Source: CTSOIL-112 sp049291875 (GTDB taxonomy: Bacteria > Pseudomonadota > Gammaproteobacteria > Burkholderiales > Burkholderiaceae). Taken from it: a stretch of DNA of 64,000 bases. Made by a program: the position numbers and the translations under genes. The DNA is taken from NCBI GenBank assembly GCA_049291875.1, contig JBATQE010000065.1, forward strand, positions 1-64,000, in the 5' to 3' direction. Below the pieces are notes generated by a model. The model was given only the letters and a program-made list of their open reading frames with translations, had not been told where the DNA came from and made no database searches. This document shows, in pieces, positions 16,065 through 24,638 of this stretch (positions within the stretch are counted from its first letter, which is position 1; every line of letters starts with the position of its first letter).

Positions 16065-16094
16065 AATATAAGCCGTAAACACGCGGCTTATATT
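16065..16094 (+). terminator. hairpin terminator after galE
   Basis: A perfect 11-bp stem AATATAAGCCG/CGGCTTATATT with an 8-base loop, followed by GAGTTTTC. It starts 18 bases past the galE stop. The T-run is weak. Confidence 0.6.
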
Positions 16095-16176
16095 GAGTTT
16101 TCGCGCTGCATACTGTATTTTAACGGGTTGGAATTAATCGTTTTCACAAACAGCAACACAGAAAGTCAGGTTCAAA

Positions 16177-17454
16177 ATGTCATTAGTGGTACACAAATAC
16201 GGCGGCACCTCGATGGGGTCAGTCGAGCGCATTCAAAACGTCGCACGCCGTGTTGCCAAATGGGTCAAAGCCGGTCATCAAGTCGTGGTCGTGCCATCGG
16301 CCATGTCCGGCGAAACCAATCGCTTGCTCGGTTTAGCCAAAGATGTTAATCCAAACGCCGCCGACCTGTGCCCGCGCGAAATGGACATGATCGCCTCTAC
16401 CGGCGAACAGGTCTCGGTCGGTTTGCTCGCCATTGCACTGAACAGCATCGGCGTACCGGCCATCAGCTACACCGGCTGGCAAGTACCGGTGCGCACCAAC
16501 GACGCCTACATGAAAGCGCGCATCGAATCCATTGATGGCAACCGCGTTAAAAAAGATTTGGATGCAGGCAAAGTGGTCATCATCACCGGCTTTCAAGGGA
16601 TAGACCCACACAACAACATCACCACGCTGGGGCGTGGCGGCTCGGACACCTCTGCCGTGGCGGTTGCCGCAGCGATCAAGGCCGACGAATGCCTGATCTA
16701 CACCGACGTGGACGGCGTGTACACCACAGACCCGCGCGTGGTCGAAACCGCGCGCCGCATGGACAAAATTACTTTTGAAGAAATGCTCGAAATGGCGAGT
16801 TTGGGTTCAAAAGTGCTGCAAATCCGCTCGGTCGAGTTCGCCGGCAAATATCAGGTCAAAACCCGCGTCCTGTCCAGCCTGACCGACCCCGATATCGACA
16901 TTAACATGGAAGCCAACTCAGGCACACTGATTACCTTTGAGGAAGACGAAAGCATGGAAAAAGCAATCATTTCAGGCATCGCATTCAGCCGCGACGAAGC
17001 CAAAATCACCTTGGATCAAGTTCCCGACATGCCCGGCGTAGCCTTCGGCATTCTGGGTCCGATCGCTGAAGCCAACATTGACGTGGACATGATCATCCAA
17101 AACCAAAGCAAGGAAGGCACCACCGATTTCTCCTTCACAGTCAATCGATCCGAGTACAACAAAGCCATGGAACTGGTGAAAAACACCATCGCACCGGCAG
17201 TAGGCGCGGTTGCCGTGTATGGCAATGACAAAGTAGCGAAAGTCTCCGCCGTCGGTATCGGCATGCGCTCGCACGTCGGCGTGGCCAGTAAAATGTTCAA
17301 TACCTTGTCACAAGCCGGTGTGAATATTCAAATGATTTCCACCTCGGAAATCAAAATCTCCGTGATTATCGAAGACAAATTCATGGAATTGGCCGTGCGT
17401 GAATTGCACCGCGTGTTTGATCTGGAAAACGAAGCCAGCAACGATACCGTATAA
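16177..17454 (+). CDS. lysC: aspartate kinase (lysine-sensitive type, alpha/beta organisation)
   Basis: A 425-residue kinase that phosphorylates L-aspartate, opening the route to lysine, threonine and methionine. The N-terminal KYGGTSMG phosphate-binding motif and TDVDGVYTTDPR segment mark the kinase domain (residues 1-245). Two ACT domains follow (about 265-335 and 345-410), which bind feedback amino acids. CAGG lies 8 bases before the ATG. An internal ATG with a strong ribosome-binding site at 16954 could give a separate regulatory beta subunit. dapD and dapE at 24-27 kb act further down the same pathway. A strong terminator follows. Confidence 0.95.
   Translation: MSLVVHKYGGTSMGSVERIQNVARRVAKWVKAGHQVVVVPSAMSGETNRLLGLAKDVNPNAADLCPREMDMIASTGEQVSVGLLAIALNSIGVPAISYTGWQVPVRTNDAYMKARIESIDGNRVKKDLDAGKVVIITGFQGIDPHNNITTLGRGGSDTSAVAVAAAIKADECLIYTDVDGVYTTDPRVVETARRMDKITFEEMLEMASLGSKVLQIRSVEFAGKYQVKTRVLSSLTDPDIDINMEANSGTLITFEEDESMEKAIISGIAFSRDEAKITLDQVPDMPGVAFGILGPIAEANIDVDMIIQNQSKEGTTDFSFTVNRSEYNKAMELVKNTIAPAVGAVAVYGNDKVAKVSAVGIGMRSHVGVASKMFNTLSQAGVNIQMISTSEIKISVIIEDKFMELAVRELHRVFDLENEASNDTV
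16939..16956 (+). promoter_or_regulatory. internal ribosome-binding site and start for the LysC beta subunit
   Basis: GAGGAAG at 16939-16945 lies eight bases before an in-frame ATG at 16954. Translation from it would yield MEKAIISGIAFSRDEAKI and the two ACT domains. Bacillus, Corynebacterium and several proteobacteria are known to make such in-frame beta subunits of aspartokinase. Confidence 0.6.
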
Positions 17455-17474
17455 AAACTCATATGCCAAACGTC

Positions 17475-17510
17475 AAAAAACCCGACAATCGTCGGGTTTT
17501 TTATTTTTTA
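17475..17510. terminator. bidirectional terminator between lysC and the MFS gene
   Basis: Stem CCCGAC/GTCGGG (17481-17486, 17491-17496) with loop AATC is preceded by six A and followed by TTTTTTATTTTTT. It serves lysC on plus and the MFS gene ending at 17530 on minus. Confidence 0.88.
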
Positions 17511-17529
17511 AATCAAAACGTTACATCGT

Positions 17530-18756
17530 TCATGCAGACATCGTTTTCTGTACCATCGCGCGGGAAAATACCTGATGCACGACCAGCCACAGCAACGCCA
17601 ATACCGCCGTTCCGACAAAAACCCCGCGCGTCTGCCAATGATTGTTCAGCCACGCGCCCAGCATCGAACCGACGAACAGCCCCAGCGCCTGAATGGTGTT
17701 GTACACGCCCGAAGCCGCGCCTTTGGTCGCGGGATGCGTGAGTCTGGACAACAGCGACGGCTGCGTTGCCTCCAATACGTTAAAACCGGTGAAAAACAAC
17801 AGCAGCGCAGCGGCAATCCAATACATACCCACGCCTGCCTGCGCCATCAAAACGACTTGCGACAGCGCGATCAATGCAATCGCCCAACGCATGATTTCAA
17901 ACATCTTGCCGTATTTTTCTGCGCGGATAATCAGCGGAATCATCAGCGCCATGCTGATCAAAATCACCACCAGATACAGCCATGTGCTTTGCTGATGCGA
18001 CACATTCAGCGCCAACAATTGATGCGGAATCACCACCCACATCGCCATCTGCACCGCGTGCAGCACAAACACGCCGAGATTGAGCAGCCACTGACGCGAA
18101 TCGCTCAACACCTGCCGCATCGCTTGACCACTGGTGATCGGCGCAGCATTTTGCTTCGCTAACGGAATGCTCCAAATCAGGCCAATCGCGACCAGCGCCA
18201 ACGCAGCAATCAGCAGAAAAATCCCGCTCATGCCGATGCGGTCGAACAGCAACGGCCCGAGCACCAAAGAACCGGCGAAGGTCAGCGCAATGCTCATGCC
18301 GATCATCGCCATCGCGCGCGTGCGCACCGAGTCGCGCGTGGTATCGGCGACCATCGCCACCACCACGCTGGAAATCGCACCGGCGCCTTGCAACGCCCGC
18401 GCCACCGCCAAACCATAAACCGTCTGTGCCGTCGCAGCCCAAAGGCTGCCCGCCGCAAAAATCAGCAAGCCGAGGGTAATCACCGGTTTTCGGCCAAACC
18501 GATCCGAGGCCAAACCATAGGGAATGTACAAAAACGCCTGCGTCAGGCCATACGCACCCATCGCCAAACCAATCGCCATACCCATTTTTTCGGGCGTGCT
18601 TACCGCGCCACCACCCAAAGGTAAGGTCAACGCATACGGCGCCAGCACCGGCAACACGACAAACAGCCCAAACATACGCAGGGCAAACACCAGCGCCAGC
18701 CGCACGCTGATCATGCGTTCCTGCGCGCTCAATTGATTCAAATCAGAAGAAGCCAT
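17530..18756 (-). CDS. MFS efflux transporter, YajR-like
   Basis: A 408-residue inner-membrane protein with 12 predicted helices. The MFS motif A loop reads GLASDRFGRKPVITLG, and the motif C-type segment of drug:proton antiporters lies in the fifth helix region. Order and wording of segments (SVRLALVFALRMFGLFVVLPVL, ARALQGAGAISSVVVAMVAD) match the YajR branch, but the C-terminal ferredoxin-like domain of E. coli YajR is absent. Substrate unknown. It is divergent from uvrA, an arrangement also seen in other betaproteobacteria, where ssb often completes the group; no ssb is present here. Confidence 0.85.
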   Translation of the reverse strand: MASSDLNQLSAQERMISVRLALVFALRMFGLFVVLPVLAPYALTLPLGGGAVSTPEKMGMAIGLAMGAYGLTQAFLYIPYGLASDRFGRKPVITLGLLIFAAGSLWAATAQTVYGLAVARALQGAGAISSVVVAMVADTTRDSVRTRAMAMIGMSIALTFAGSLVLGPLLFDRIGMSGIFLLIAALALVAIGLIWSIPLAKQNAAPITSGQAMRQVLSDSRQWLLNLGVFVLHAVQMAMWVVIPHQLLALNVSHQQSTWLYLVVILISMALMIPLIIRAEKYGKMFEIMRWAIALIALSQVVLMAQAGVGMYWIAAALLLFFTGFNVLEATQPSLLSRLTHPATKGAASGVYNTIQALGLFVGSMLGAWLNNHWQTRGVFVGTAVLALLWLVVHQVFSRAMVQKTMSA

Positions 18757-18974
18757 ACAAAGCGATCATTTAATCATACAGAAAAAGTGCAGACAGGCTG
18801 CAAACGCGCATCTTAACAGTTTTAGCGCGCGCTTCGCCAGAATTGATACAAACGTTAACAAATCCCTTGGCTGGCACGCATCCGCCTCCGCACACATGAC
18901 AGATGGGTTGGAAAAAGGTTATAGTAGTGGATTGACACAAATACTGTGTTCACACAAGCACACACTCAAGACCT

Positions 18975-21842
18975 ATGAACGAAATTAAAATTCGCGGTGC
19001 GCGAACCCACAATCTGAAAAACATTTCGCTGGATTTACCCCGACAAAAATTGGTGGTCATCACCGGTTTGTCCGGCTCGGGCAAATCGAGCTTGGCGTTT
19101 GACACGCTGTACGCGGAGGGGCAACGCCGCTATGTCGAGAGTCTGTCGGCGTATGCGCGGCAGTTTTTGCAGTTGATGGAAAAGCCCGACGTCGATTTGA
19201 TCGAGGGCTTGTCTCCCGCAATTTCGATTGAGCAAAAAGCCACCAGCCACAACCCGCGCTCCACCGTCGGCACCGTGACCGAGATTCACGACTACCTGCG
19301 TTTGCTATTCGCGCGCGTGGGCACGCCGTATTGCCCACACCACCATTTGCCCTTGTCGTCGCAAACCGTCTCGCAGATGGTCGATGCGGTGTTGGCTTTG
19401 CCCGAGGACACACGCTTGATGATACTCGCGCCGGTGGTGGTCAACCGCAAAGGCACGCACGAGGATTTATTCGCGCACATGCAGGCGCAGGGCTTCGTGC
19501 GTTTTCGCGTGCGCTCCGGCGGCGGCACGGCGAATGAGGCCGTCGCGCAGATTTACGACGTGGACCATTTGCCCACGCTCAAGAAAAACGATAAACACAC
19601 CATCGAGGTGGTGGTGGATCGCGTGAAAGTACGCGCCGACCTGAAACAACGCCTCGCCGAGAGCTTTGAAACCGCGCTGCGTTTGGCCGAAGGGCGCGCA
19701 CTTACGGTGGATATGGACAGCAACGCCGAGCAACTGTTCAGCGCGAAATTCGCCTGCCCCGAGCCGGGTTGCGATTACGCGATTGCCGAATTGGAGCCGC
19801 GCCTGTTTTCGTTCAATAATCCGATGGGCGCTTGTCCCGAATGCGACGGCTTGGGGCACGTCACCTTTTTCGATCCGAAGCGCGTGGTCGCGCATCCGTC
19901 CTTGTCGCTCGCCTCGGGCGCGATCAAGGGCTGGGACAAGCGCAACGCGTATTCATTCAGCATGATGCAGGGCTTGGCGGGATTCTACGACTTTGACATT
20001 GACACACCGTTTGAATCATTGAGCGAGACCGCGCAGCAAAAAATCCTCTATGGCTCGGGTCGCCAGACCATTCCATTCACCTATTTGTCGGACAAAGGCC
20101 GCTCCGTGGTGCGCGAGCACACGTTTGAAGGCGTGATTCCGAATCTGGAACGGCGCTATAAAGAAACCGACTCGGCCACCATCCGCGAGGAATTGGCCAA
20201 ACTGCAAAACATCCAGCCATGCCCCGCGTGTGACGGCACGCGCCTGCGCGAGTCCGCACGCAATGTGCGCGTGGGCGAAGATGACGCCGCGCGGACTTTG
20301 CACGAAATCAGCCATTTGGCGCTGCGCGATACGCTCGCGTATTTCCAGTCGCTCGAACTTTCCGGCGCAAAGCGCGAAATCGCCGACCGCATCATCAAGG
20401 AAATCACCCTGCGTTTGCAATTTTTGAACAACGTCGGGCTGGATTACCTCTCGCTCGAACGCAGCGCTGACACCCTCTCCGGCGGCGAAGCGCAACGCAT
20501 TCGCCTCGCCTCACAAATTGGCTCCGGCTTAACCGGCGTGATGTACGTGCTGGACGAACCGTCCATCGGTCTGCATCAGCGCGACAACGACCGCCTGATC
20601 GGCACGCTCAAACACCTGCGCGATCTGGACAACACCGTGATCGTGGTCGAACACGACGAAGACATGATCCGCGCCTCCGACTACGTCGTTGACATGGGGC
20701 CGGGCGCGGGCGAACACGGCGGCCAAGTGGTGGCACACGGCACGCCGACCGAGGTGGAAAACCACCCCGATTCAGCCACTGGCCATTTCCTCTCCGGTAA
20801 ACGCAAAATCGCCGTGCCGAAAAAACGCCGCGTCAAAACCGAAAAAGAACTGGTGATCAAAGGCGCACGCGGCAACAACCTGAAAAACGTCGAGCTGCGC
20901 CTGCCCGTCGGCCTCATGACTTGCGTGGCGGGCGTATCCGGTTCGGGCAAATCCACGTTGATCAACGAAACGCTGTATCTGGCCGCCGCCCGCCAGATCA
21001 ACCGCGCCTCGGAGGAACCTGCGCCGCACGACGAAATTCACGGCTTGGAGCATTTTGACAAAGTCATTAACGTCGATCAGTCGCCGATTGGGCGCACACC
21101 GCGCTCGAATCCCGCGACCTACACCGGCCTGTTCACGCCGGTGCGCGAATTATTCGCCCAAGTACCCACCGCGAAAGAGCGTGGCTATCAGCCCGGCCGT
21201 TTTTCGTTCAACGTCAAAGGTGGCCGCTGCGAAGCCTGCGAAGGCGATGGCGTATTAAAAGTCGAAATGCACTTTTTGCCCGACGTCTACGTCTCGTGCG
21301 ACGTCTGTCACGGCAAACGCTACAACCGCGAAACGCTGGAAGTGCAATACAAAGGCAAAAACATCCACGAAGTGCTGGAAATGACGGTGGAGCAAGCGCA
21401 TGAGTTTTTCAACGCCGTCCCGACCGTGGCGCGCAAGCTAAAAACCTTGCTCGACGTGGGCTTGGGCTACATCACCCTCGGCCAATCTGCCACCACGCTT
21501 TCCGGCGGTGAAGCACAGCGCGTCAAACTCGCGTTGGAACTGTCCAAGCGCGACACCGGCCGCACGCTGTACATCCTCGATGAGCCAACAACCGGCTTGC
21601 ATTTTGCCGATATTGAGTTACTATTATCCGTCATCAACCAATTATCCGCGCACGGCAACACCATCGTCATCATCGAACACAATTTAGACGTGATTAAAAC
21701 GGCGGATTGGATCATCGACATGGGGCCCGAAGGCGGCGCAGGCGGCGGTCAAATCATCGCGCAGGGCACGCCGGAGCAAGTCGCAGCGAATAAAGCCAGC
21801 GTCACCGGCGTGTATTTAAAACCGTTGTTGACCAAAGCTTAA
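18975..21842 (+). CDS. uvrA: excinuclease ABC subunit A
   Basis: A 955-residue damage-recognition ATPase of nucleotide excision repair; the dimer loads UvrB at lesions. Two ABC modules are present. Walker A boxes are GLSGSGKSSLAF and GVSGSGKSTLIN, and signature motifs are LSGGEAQRIRLA and LSGGEAQRVKLA. Two zinc modules are visible: CPEPGCDY...CPECDGLG in the first half, and CEACEGDG...CDVCHGKRY in the second. The ATG at 18975 begins the conserved MNEIKIRGARTHNLKNI. I looked for a LexA box in the 218-bp upstream gap and found no convincing CTG-N10-CAG. Confidence 0.97.
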   Translation: MNEIKIRGARTHNLKNISLDLPRQKLVVITGLSGSGKSSLAFDTLYAEGQRRYVESLSAYARQFLQLMEKPDVDLIEGLSPAISIEQKATSHNPRSTVGTVTEIHDYLRLLFARVGTPYCPHHHLPLSSQTVSQMVDAVLALPEDTRLMILAPVVVNRKGTHEDLFAHMQAQGFVRFRVRSGGGTANEAVAQIYDVDHLPTLKKNDKHTIEVVVDRVKVRADLKQRLAESFETALRLAEGRALTVDMDSNAEQLFSAKFACPEPGCDYAIAELEPRLFSFNNPMGACPECDGLGHVTFFDPKRVVAHPSLSLASGAIKGWDKRNAYSFSMMQGLAGFYDFDIDTPFESLSETAQQKILYGSGRQTIPFTYLSDKGRSVVREHTFEGVIPNLERRYKETDSATIREELAKLQNIQPCPACDGTRLRESARNVRVGEDDAARTLHEISHLALRDTLAYFQSLELSGAKREIADRIIKEITLRLQFLNNVGLDYLSLERSADTLSGGEAQRIRLASQIGSGLTGVMYVLDEPSIGLHQRDNDRLIGTLKHLRDLDNTVIVVEHDEDMIRASDYVVDMGPGAGEHGGQVVAHGTPTEVENHPDSATGHFLSGKRKIAVPKKRRVKTEKELVIKGARGNNLKNVELRLPVGLMTCVAGVSGSGKSTLINETLYLAAARQINRASEEPAPHDEIHGLEHFDKVINVDQSPIGRTPRSNPATYTGLFTPVRELFAQVPTAKERGYQPGRFSFNVKGGRCEACEGDGVLKVEMHFLPDVYVSCDVCHGKRYNRETLEVQYKGKNIHEVLEMTVEQAHEFFNAVPTVARKLKTLLDVGLGYITLGQSATTLSGGEAQRVKLALELSKRDTGRTLYILDEPTTGLHFADIELLLSVINQLSAHGNTIVIIEHNLDVIKTADWIIDMGPEGGAGGGQIIAQGTPEQVAANKASVTGVYLKPLLTKA

Positions 21843-21895
21843 ATTAATACAGACGCAAACCAGCCGACAGAACGCGATACGACATAGGAACAGAT

Positions 21896-22519
21896 ATGTG
21901 GGTTTCCCATTTTTTACAACTTTTGGCACGGGTTTTAGTCGGTGCATACCCGCGCTGGGTGGGCAGTGCGCCGAACCATAACCAACGCATTTACATCGCC
22001 AACCACACCAGCCACATTGACACTGTGGCGATTTGGGCGGCGTTGCCCGAGCATTTGCAAAAGCACACGCATACCGTGGCGGCGTGGGACTATTGGGCGA
22101 ACAATAAATTCAAACGCTGGCTCACCACCAACGGTCTGAATGCGGTCTACATCAAGCGTTCGAAAGAAGATGCCAACGGCGAGGATCCGCTGCAGCCGCT
22201 GTACGACACGCTGGCGAGTGGCGAATCGCTGATTATTTTCCCCGAAGGCACGCGCAATAAGGGCGACGTGCCGCAGCCGTTCAAATCGGGCATTTATCAT
22301 TTGGCCAAACGCTTTCCGCACGTCGAATTCATCCCCGTTTATCTGGAAAACCTCAGCCGCATCATGCCCAAAGGGGAGTTCTGGCCGGTGCCTTTGGCCT
22401 GTACCGCTCGTTTTGGCAAGCCCTTTTATTTGCAAGAGGGTGAGGATAAGGATGATTTTCTCGAACGCGCCCGTCAGGGTGTGATTTCTGCACGCGCACC
22501 GCATGTTGCCAGCAATTAA
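21896..22519 (+). CDS. PlsC-like 1-acylglycerol-3-phosphate acyltransferase family protein
   Basis: A 207-residue membrane-associated acyltransferase. The HX4D catalytic motif is NHTSHID (residues about 37-43) and the acyl-acceptor motif is FPEGTRNKG. Such enzymes add an acyl chain to lysophosphatidate or related glycerolipids. AGGAAC precedes the ATG at 21896. The next gene is a CdsA-like protein, so the pair could form a phospholipid-related unit like the ynb genes of E. coli. The intervening 197 bp contain a strong hairpin and a dispersed repeat, so co-transcription is uncertain. Confidence 0.85.
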   Translation: MWVSHFLQLLARVLVGAYPRWVGSAPNHNQRIYIANHTSHIDTVAIWAALPEHLQKHTHTVAAWDYWANNKFKRWLTTNGLNAVYIKRSKEDANGEDPLQPLYDTLASGESLIIFPEGTRNKGDVPQPFKSGIYHLAKRFPHVEFIPVYLENLSRIMPKGEFWPVPLACTARFGKPFYLQEGEDKDDFLERARQGVISARAPHVASN

Positions 22520-22612
22520 GAAGACGCGGAATAACTTCGTTTTTCAGTTCAAGCATTGATAGATACAAGAACCGCTTAAATGCTACGCAATTTTAACATT
22601 TTGATTTTGTTC

Positions 22613-22643
22613 AAATTTTGTCAGGGTTTACCTGACAAAATTT
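22613..22643. terminator. 13-bp perfect hairpin between the PlsC-like and CdsA-like genes
   Basis: AAATTTTGTCAGG (22613-22625) and CCTGACAAAATTT (22631-22643) with loop GTTTA. The A/T-rich base of the stem provides a T-rich tail in either direction. It may terminate the PlsC-like gene. Confidence 0.55.
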
Positions 22644-22650
22644 CCAATGC

Positions 22651-22694
22651 TAAGCACGGAAAAAGTAGGGGTTTACTTTTTCCGTATTTCCTTA
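22651..22694. repeat. dispersed palindromic repeat, copy C
   Basis: TAAGCACGGAAAAAGTA pairs with TACTTTTTCCGTATTTCCTT around a short GGGGTT centre. It ends 22 bases before the start codon of the CdsA-like gene and shares the GCACGGAA...TTCCGT...CTTAA pattern with the other copies. A half-like segment (AAGACGCGGAATAACTTCG) lies at 22520-22538. Confidence 0.65.
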
Positions 22695-22716
22695 ACTCTT
22701 TTTAAGCGATTTTTCC

Positions 22717-23697
22717 ATGAATTGGTCTGACTGGTCTGAATACGAACGCTTCATCCTGACGTTATTGGTTTTAACGTTTTTGGTCGGCTTGGGGCACATC
22801 GTCACCTATTTTTCGCTCAAGTATGCGGAAAAGCACCACAAAAAACTGCGCCGCGCGTTTCTCATGCGCACCCAGCGCTATCTCGGTTCGTTCTGGTGGA
22901 TGTTTTTGATTGCGATTTTGACCGGCTTGTTCGGCCTGATCGGCGGTTTGATCGCCAGTACTTTTTTGTCCTTCATCGCGCTGCGTGAATTCATCACGCT
23001 CACGCCGGTGAAAATCGGTGACCATCGGGCGATTTCACTCGCTTTTTTCGTCATATTGCCGTTGCAATATATTTTGATCGGTTTTTCGGAGTTTGATCTG
23101 TTTACCGTGTTGATACCGGTGTATGCGTTTTTACTGCTGCCGGTCATTACCGCGACGCGGCAGGACACCGACCGCTTTTTGACACGCAACGCGTCGGTGC
23201 AGTGGGGGCTGATGGTTGCAGTCTACTGTATCAGCCACATGGTGGCGATTTTGAACATCGAAACCGTGCGTGATTTTTCCAATGGCCGCCGCGCCTTGTT
23301 TCTGCTGTTTTTCCTCGTATTGGTGCGCTCGGCTTCGCTGATACAGCACGTTGCCGATTACTATTTCCGCGACGGCTCCATGCGCATTGCCGAGAAAATT
23401 TATGATCGGGTGACGTGGAATGGGATGTGGGTCAGCGCGGGCGTGACCGCAACACTGGCAGCCTCGTTTTTCTGGTTCACCCCGTTGCGCCCGTGGCAAG
23501 CATTGATCGCCGGTGCGCTGATCGCCATGTCATCGGTGCTGGGGCGTGTGGTCATGCGCGCCATCGCCATGAGCATGGGCGTGCGCGATTGGGGCGATGT
23601 CACGGGGCGCGAGCAGGGCGTATTGGATCGGCTCGATGGTGTGGTCTACGCCGCACCGGTATTTTTCCACTTCGTGCAATTCATCACCATTCGCTAA
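22717..23697 (+). CDS. CdsA/YnbB-like membrane protein with altered cytidylyltransferase signature
   Basis: A 326-residue protein with about eight membrane segments. The N-terminal half (STFLSFIALREFITLTPVK, LPLQYILIGFSEFDLF) strongly resembles E. coli YnbB and CdsA, which make CDP-diacylglycerol. The catalytic end is changed. The usual V-K-D-S-G...P-G-H-G-G...D-R-x-D-S reads VRDWGDVTGREQGVLDRLDG at residues 289-308. The upstream Asn-Asp motif is replaced by the VRSASLIQHVADYYF segment (203-217). DR-x-D is kept. It may have a different substrate or be non-catalytic. A separate canonical cdsA must exist elsewhere if this one is inactive. Confidence 0.75.
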   Translation: MNWSDWSEYERFILTLLVLTFLVGLGHIVTYFSLKYAEKHHKKLRRAFLMRTQRYLGSFWWMFLIAILTGLFGLIGGLIASTFLSFIALREFITLTPVKIGDHRAISLAFFVILPLQYILIGFSEFDLFTVLIPVYAFLLLPVITATRQDTDRFLTRNASVQWGLMVAVYCISHMVAILNIETVRDFSNGRRALFLLFFLVLVRSASLIQHVADYYFRDGSMRIAEKIYDRVTWNGMWVSAGVTATLAASFFWFTPLRPWQALIAGALIAMSSVLGRVVMRAIAMSMGVRDWGDVTGREQGVLDRLDGVVYAAPVFFHFVQFITIR

Positions 23698-23717
23698 AAT
23701 GCCACCCTTACCCGCAC

Positions 23718-23745
23718 AACGCGCTCCGCCACGGGGCGCGTTTGC
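23718..23745 (+). terminator. hairpin terminator after the CdsA-like gene
   Basis: Stem AACGCGC/GCGCGTT (23718-23724, 23736-23742) with an 11-base loop, followed by TTTGCCTTTA. A TATAAT at 23749-23754 directly after it is a candidate -10 for dapD. Confidence 0.5.
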
Positions 23746-23792
23746 CTTTATAATGATGCTTTATTATTTTCATCACCGAACAGGAATACAAC

Positions 23793-24617
23793 ATGAGCAC
23801 ACTCGAACAACTGATTGACGCCGTTTGGGAACAACGCACCGAATTTTCACCTAAAACCGCACCCGCCGAAGTGCGCGAGGCCGTTGCCCAAGTCCTGAGC
23901 CAACTCGACGCCGGCACGCTGCGCGTCGCAGAGAAAAAAGACGGTCAATGGCACGTCAACCAATGGGTGAAAAAAGCCGTGTTGCTCTCATTCCGCTTAG
24001 AAGACAACGCCGTCATGCCAGCCGGCGGATTCACCCAGTTCTACGACAAAGTACCCTCCAAATTCGCGAACTACACCGAAGCCGATTTCGCAGCGGGGGG
24101 CTTTCGCGTCGTACCGCCAGCCGTAGCGCGTCGCGGCTCATTCATCGGCAAAAACGTCGTTTTGATGCCATCGTATGTCAACATCGGCGCGTATGTGGAC
24201 GAAGGCACGATGGTGGATACATGGGCGACCGTCGGCTCCTGCGCGCAAATCGGTAAAAACGTCCACCTATCTGGTGGCGTCGGCATCGGCGGCGTACTCG
24301 AACCGATGCAAGCCAACCCAACCATCATCGGCGACAACTGCTTCATCGGCGCGCGCTCCGAAATCGTCGAAGGCGTGATCGTCGAAGACAACTGCGTCAT
24401 CAGCATGGGTGTGTACATCGGCCAATCCACCAAAATCTACGACCGCGCCACCGGCGAAGTCAGCTACGGCCGCATCCCCGAAGGCTCAGTGGTCGTATCC
24501 GGCTCACTGCCCTCCGCCGACGGCACATACAGCCTGTACTGCGCCGTGATCGTGAAAAAAGTCGATGCACAAACCCGCAGCAAAACCAGCATTAATGAAT
24601 TGTTGCGTGGCGAGTGA
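23793..24617 (+). CDS. dapD: 2,3,4,5-tetrahydropyridine-2,6-dicarboxylate N-succinyltransferase
   Basis: A 274-residue trimeric left-handed beta-helix enzyme that succinylates tetrahydrodipicolinate in the lysine/diaminopimelate pathway. The N-terminal helical domain (residues 1-100) is followed by hexapeptide repeats such as GSFIGKNVVLMPSYVNIGAYVD and a GGVGIGGVLEP loop. AGGAA precedes the ATG by 7 bases. dapE, which removes the succinyl group two steps later, lies 1.2 kb downstream in the same direction. Two other genes sit between them. Confidence 0.96.
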   Translation: MSTLEQLIDAVWEQRTEFSPKTAPAEVREAVAQVLSQLDAGTLRVAEKKDGQWHVNQWVKKAVLLSFRLEDNAVMPAGGFTQFYDKVPSKFANYTEADFAAGGFRVVPPAVARRGSFIGKNVVLMPSYVNIGAYVDEGTMVDTWATVGSCAQIGKNVHLSGGVGIGGVLEPMQANPTIIGDNCFIGARSEIVEGVIVEDNCVISMGVYIGQSTKIYDRATGEVSYGRIPEGSVVVSGSLPSADGTYSLYCAVIVKKVDAQTRSKTSINELLRGE

Positions 24618-24638
24618 TAATTCAAAGGAAGTCTGTTT

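Noticed and set aside
16048..16176. Possible lysine riboswitch upstream of lysC
   Set aside because: The gap is only 129 bp and contains one simple hairpin, without the five-helix L-box pattern or its conserved loops.
18757..18974. LexA (SOS) box upstream of uvrA
   Set aside because: Only a CTGTG half-site is present near 18944; no CTG-N10-CAG palindrome.
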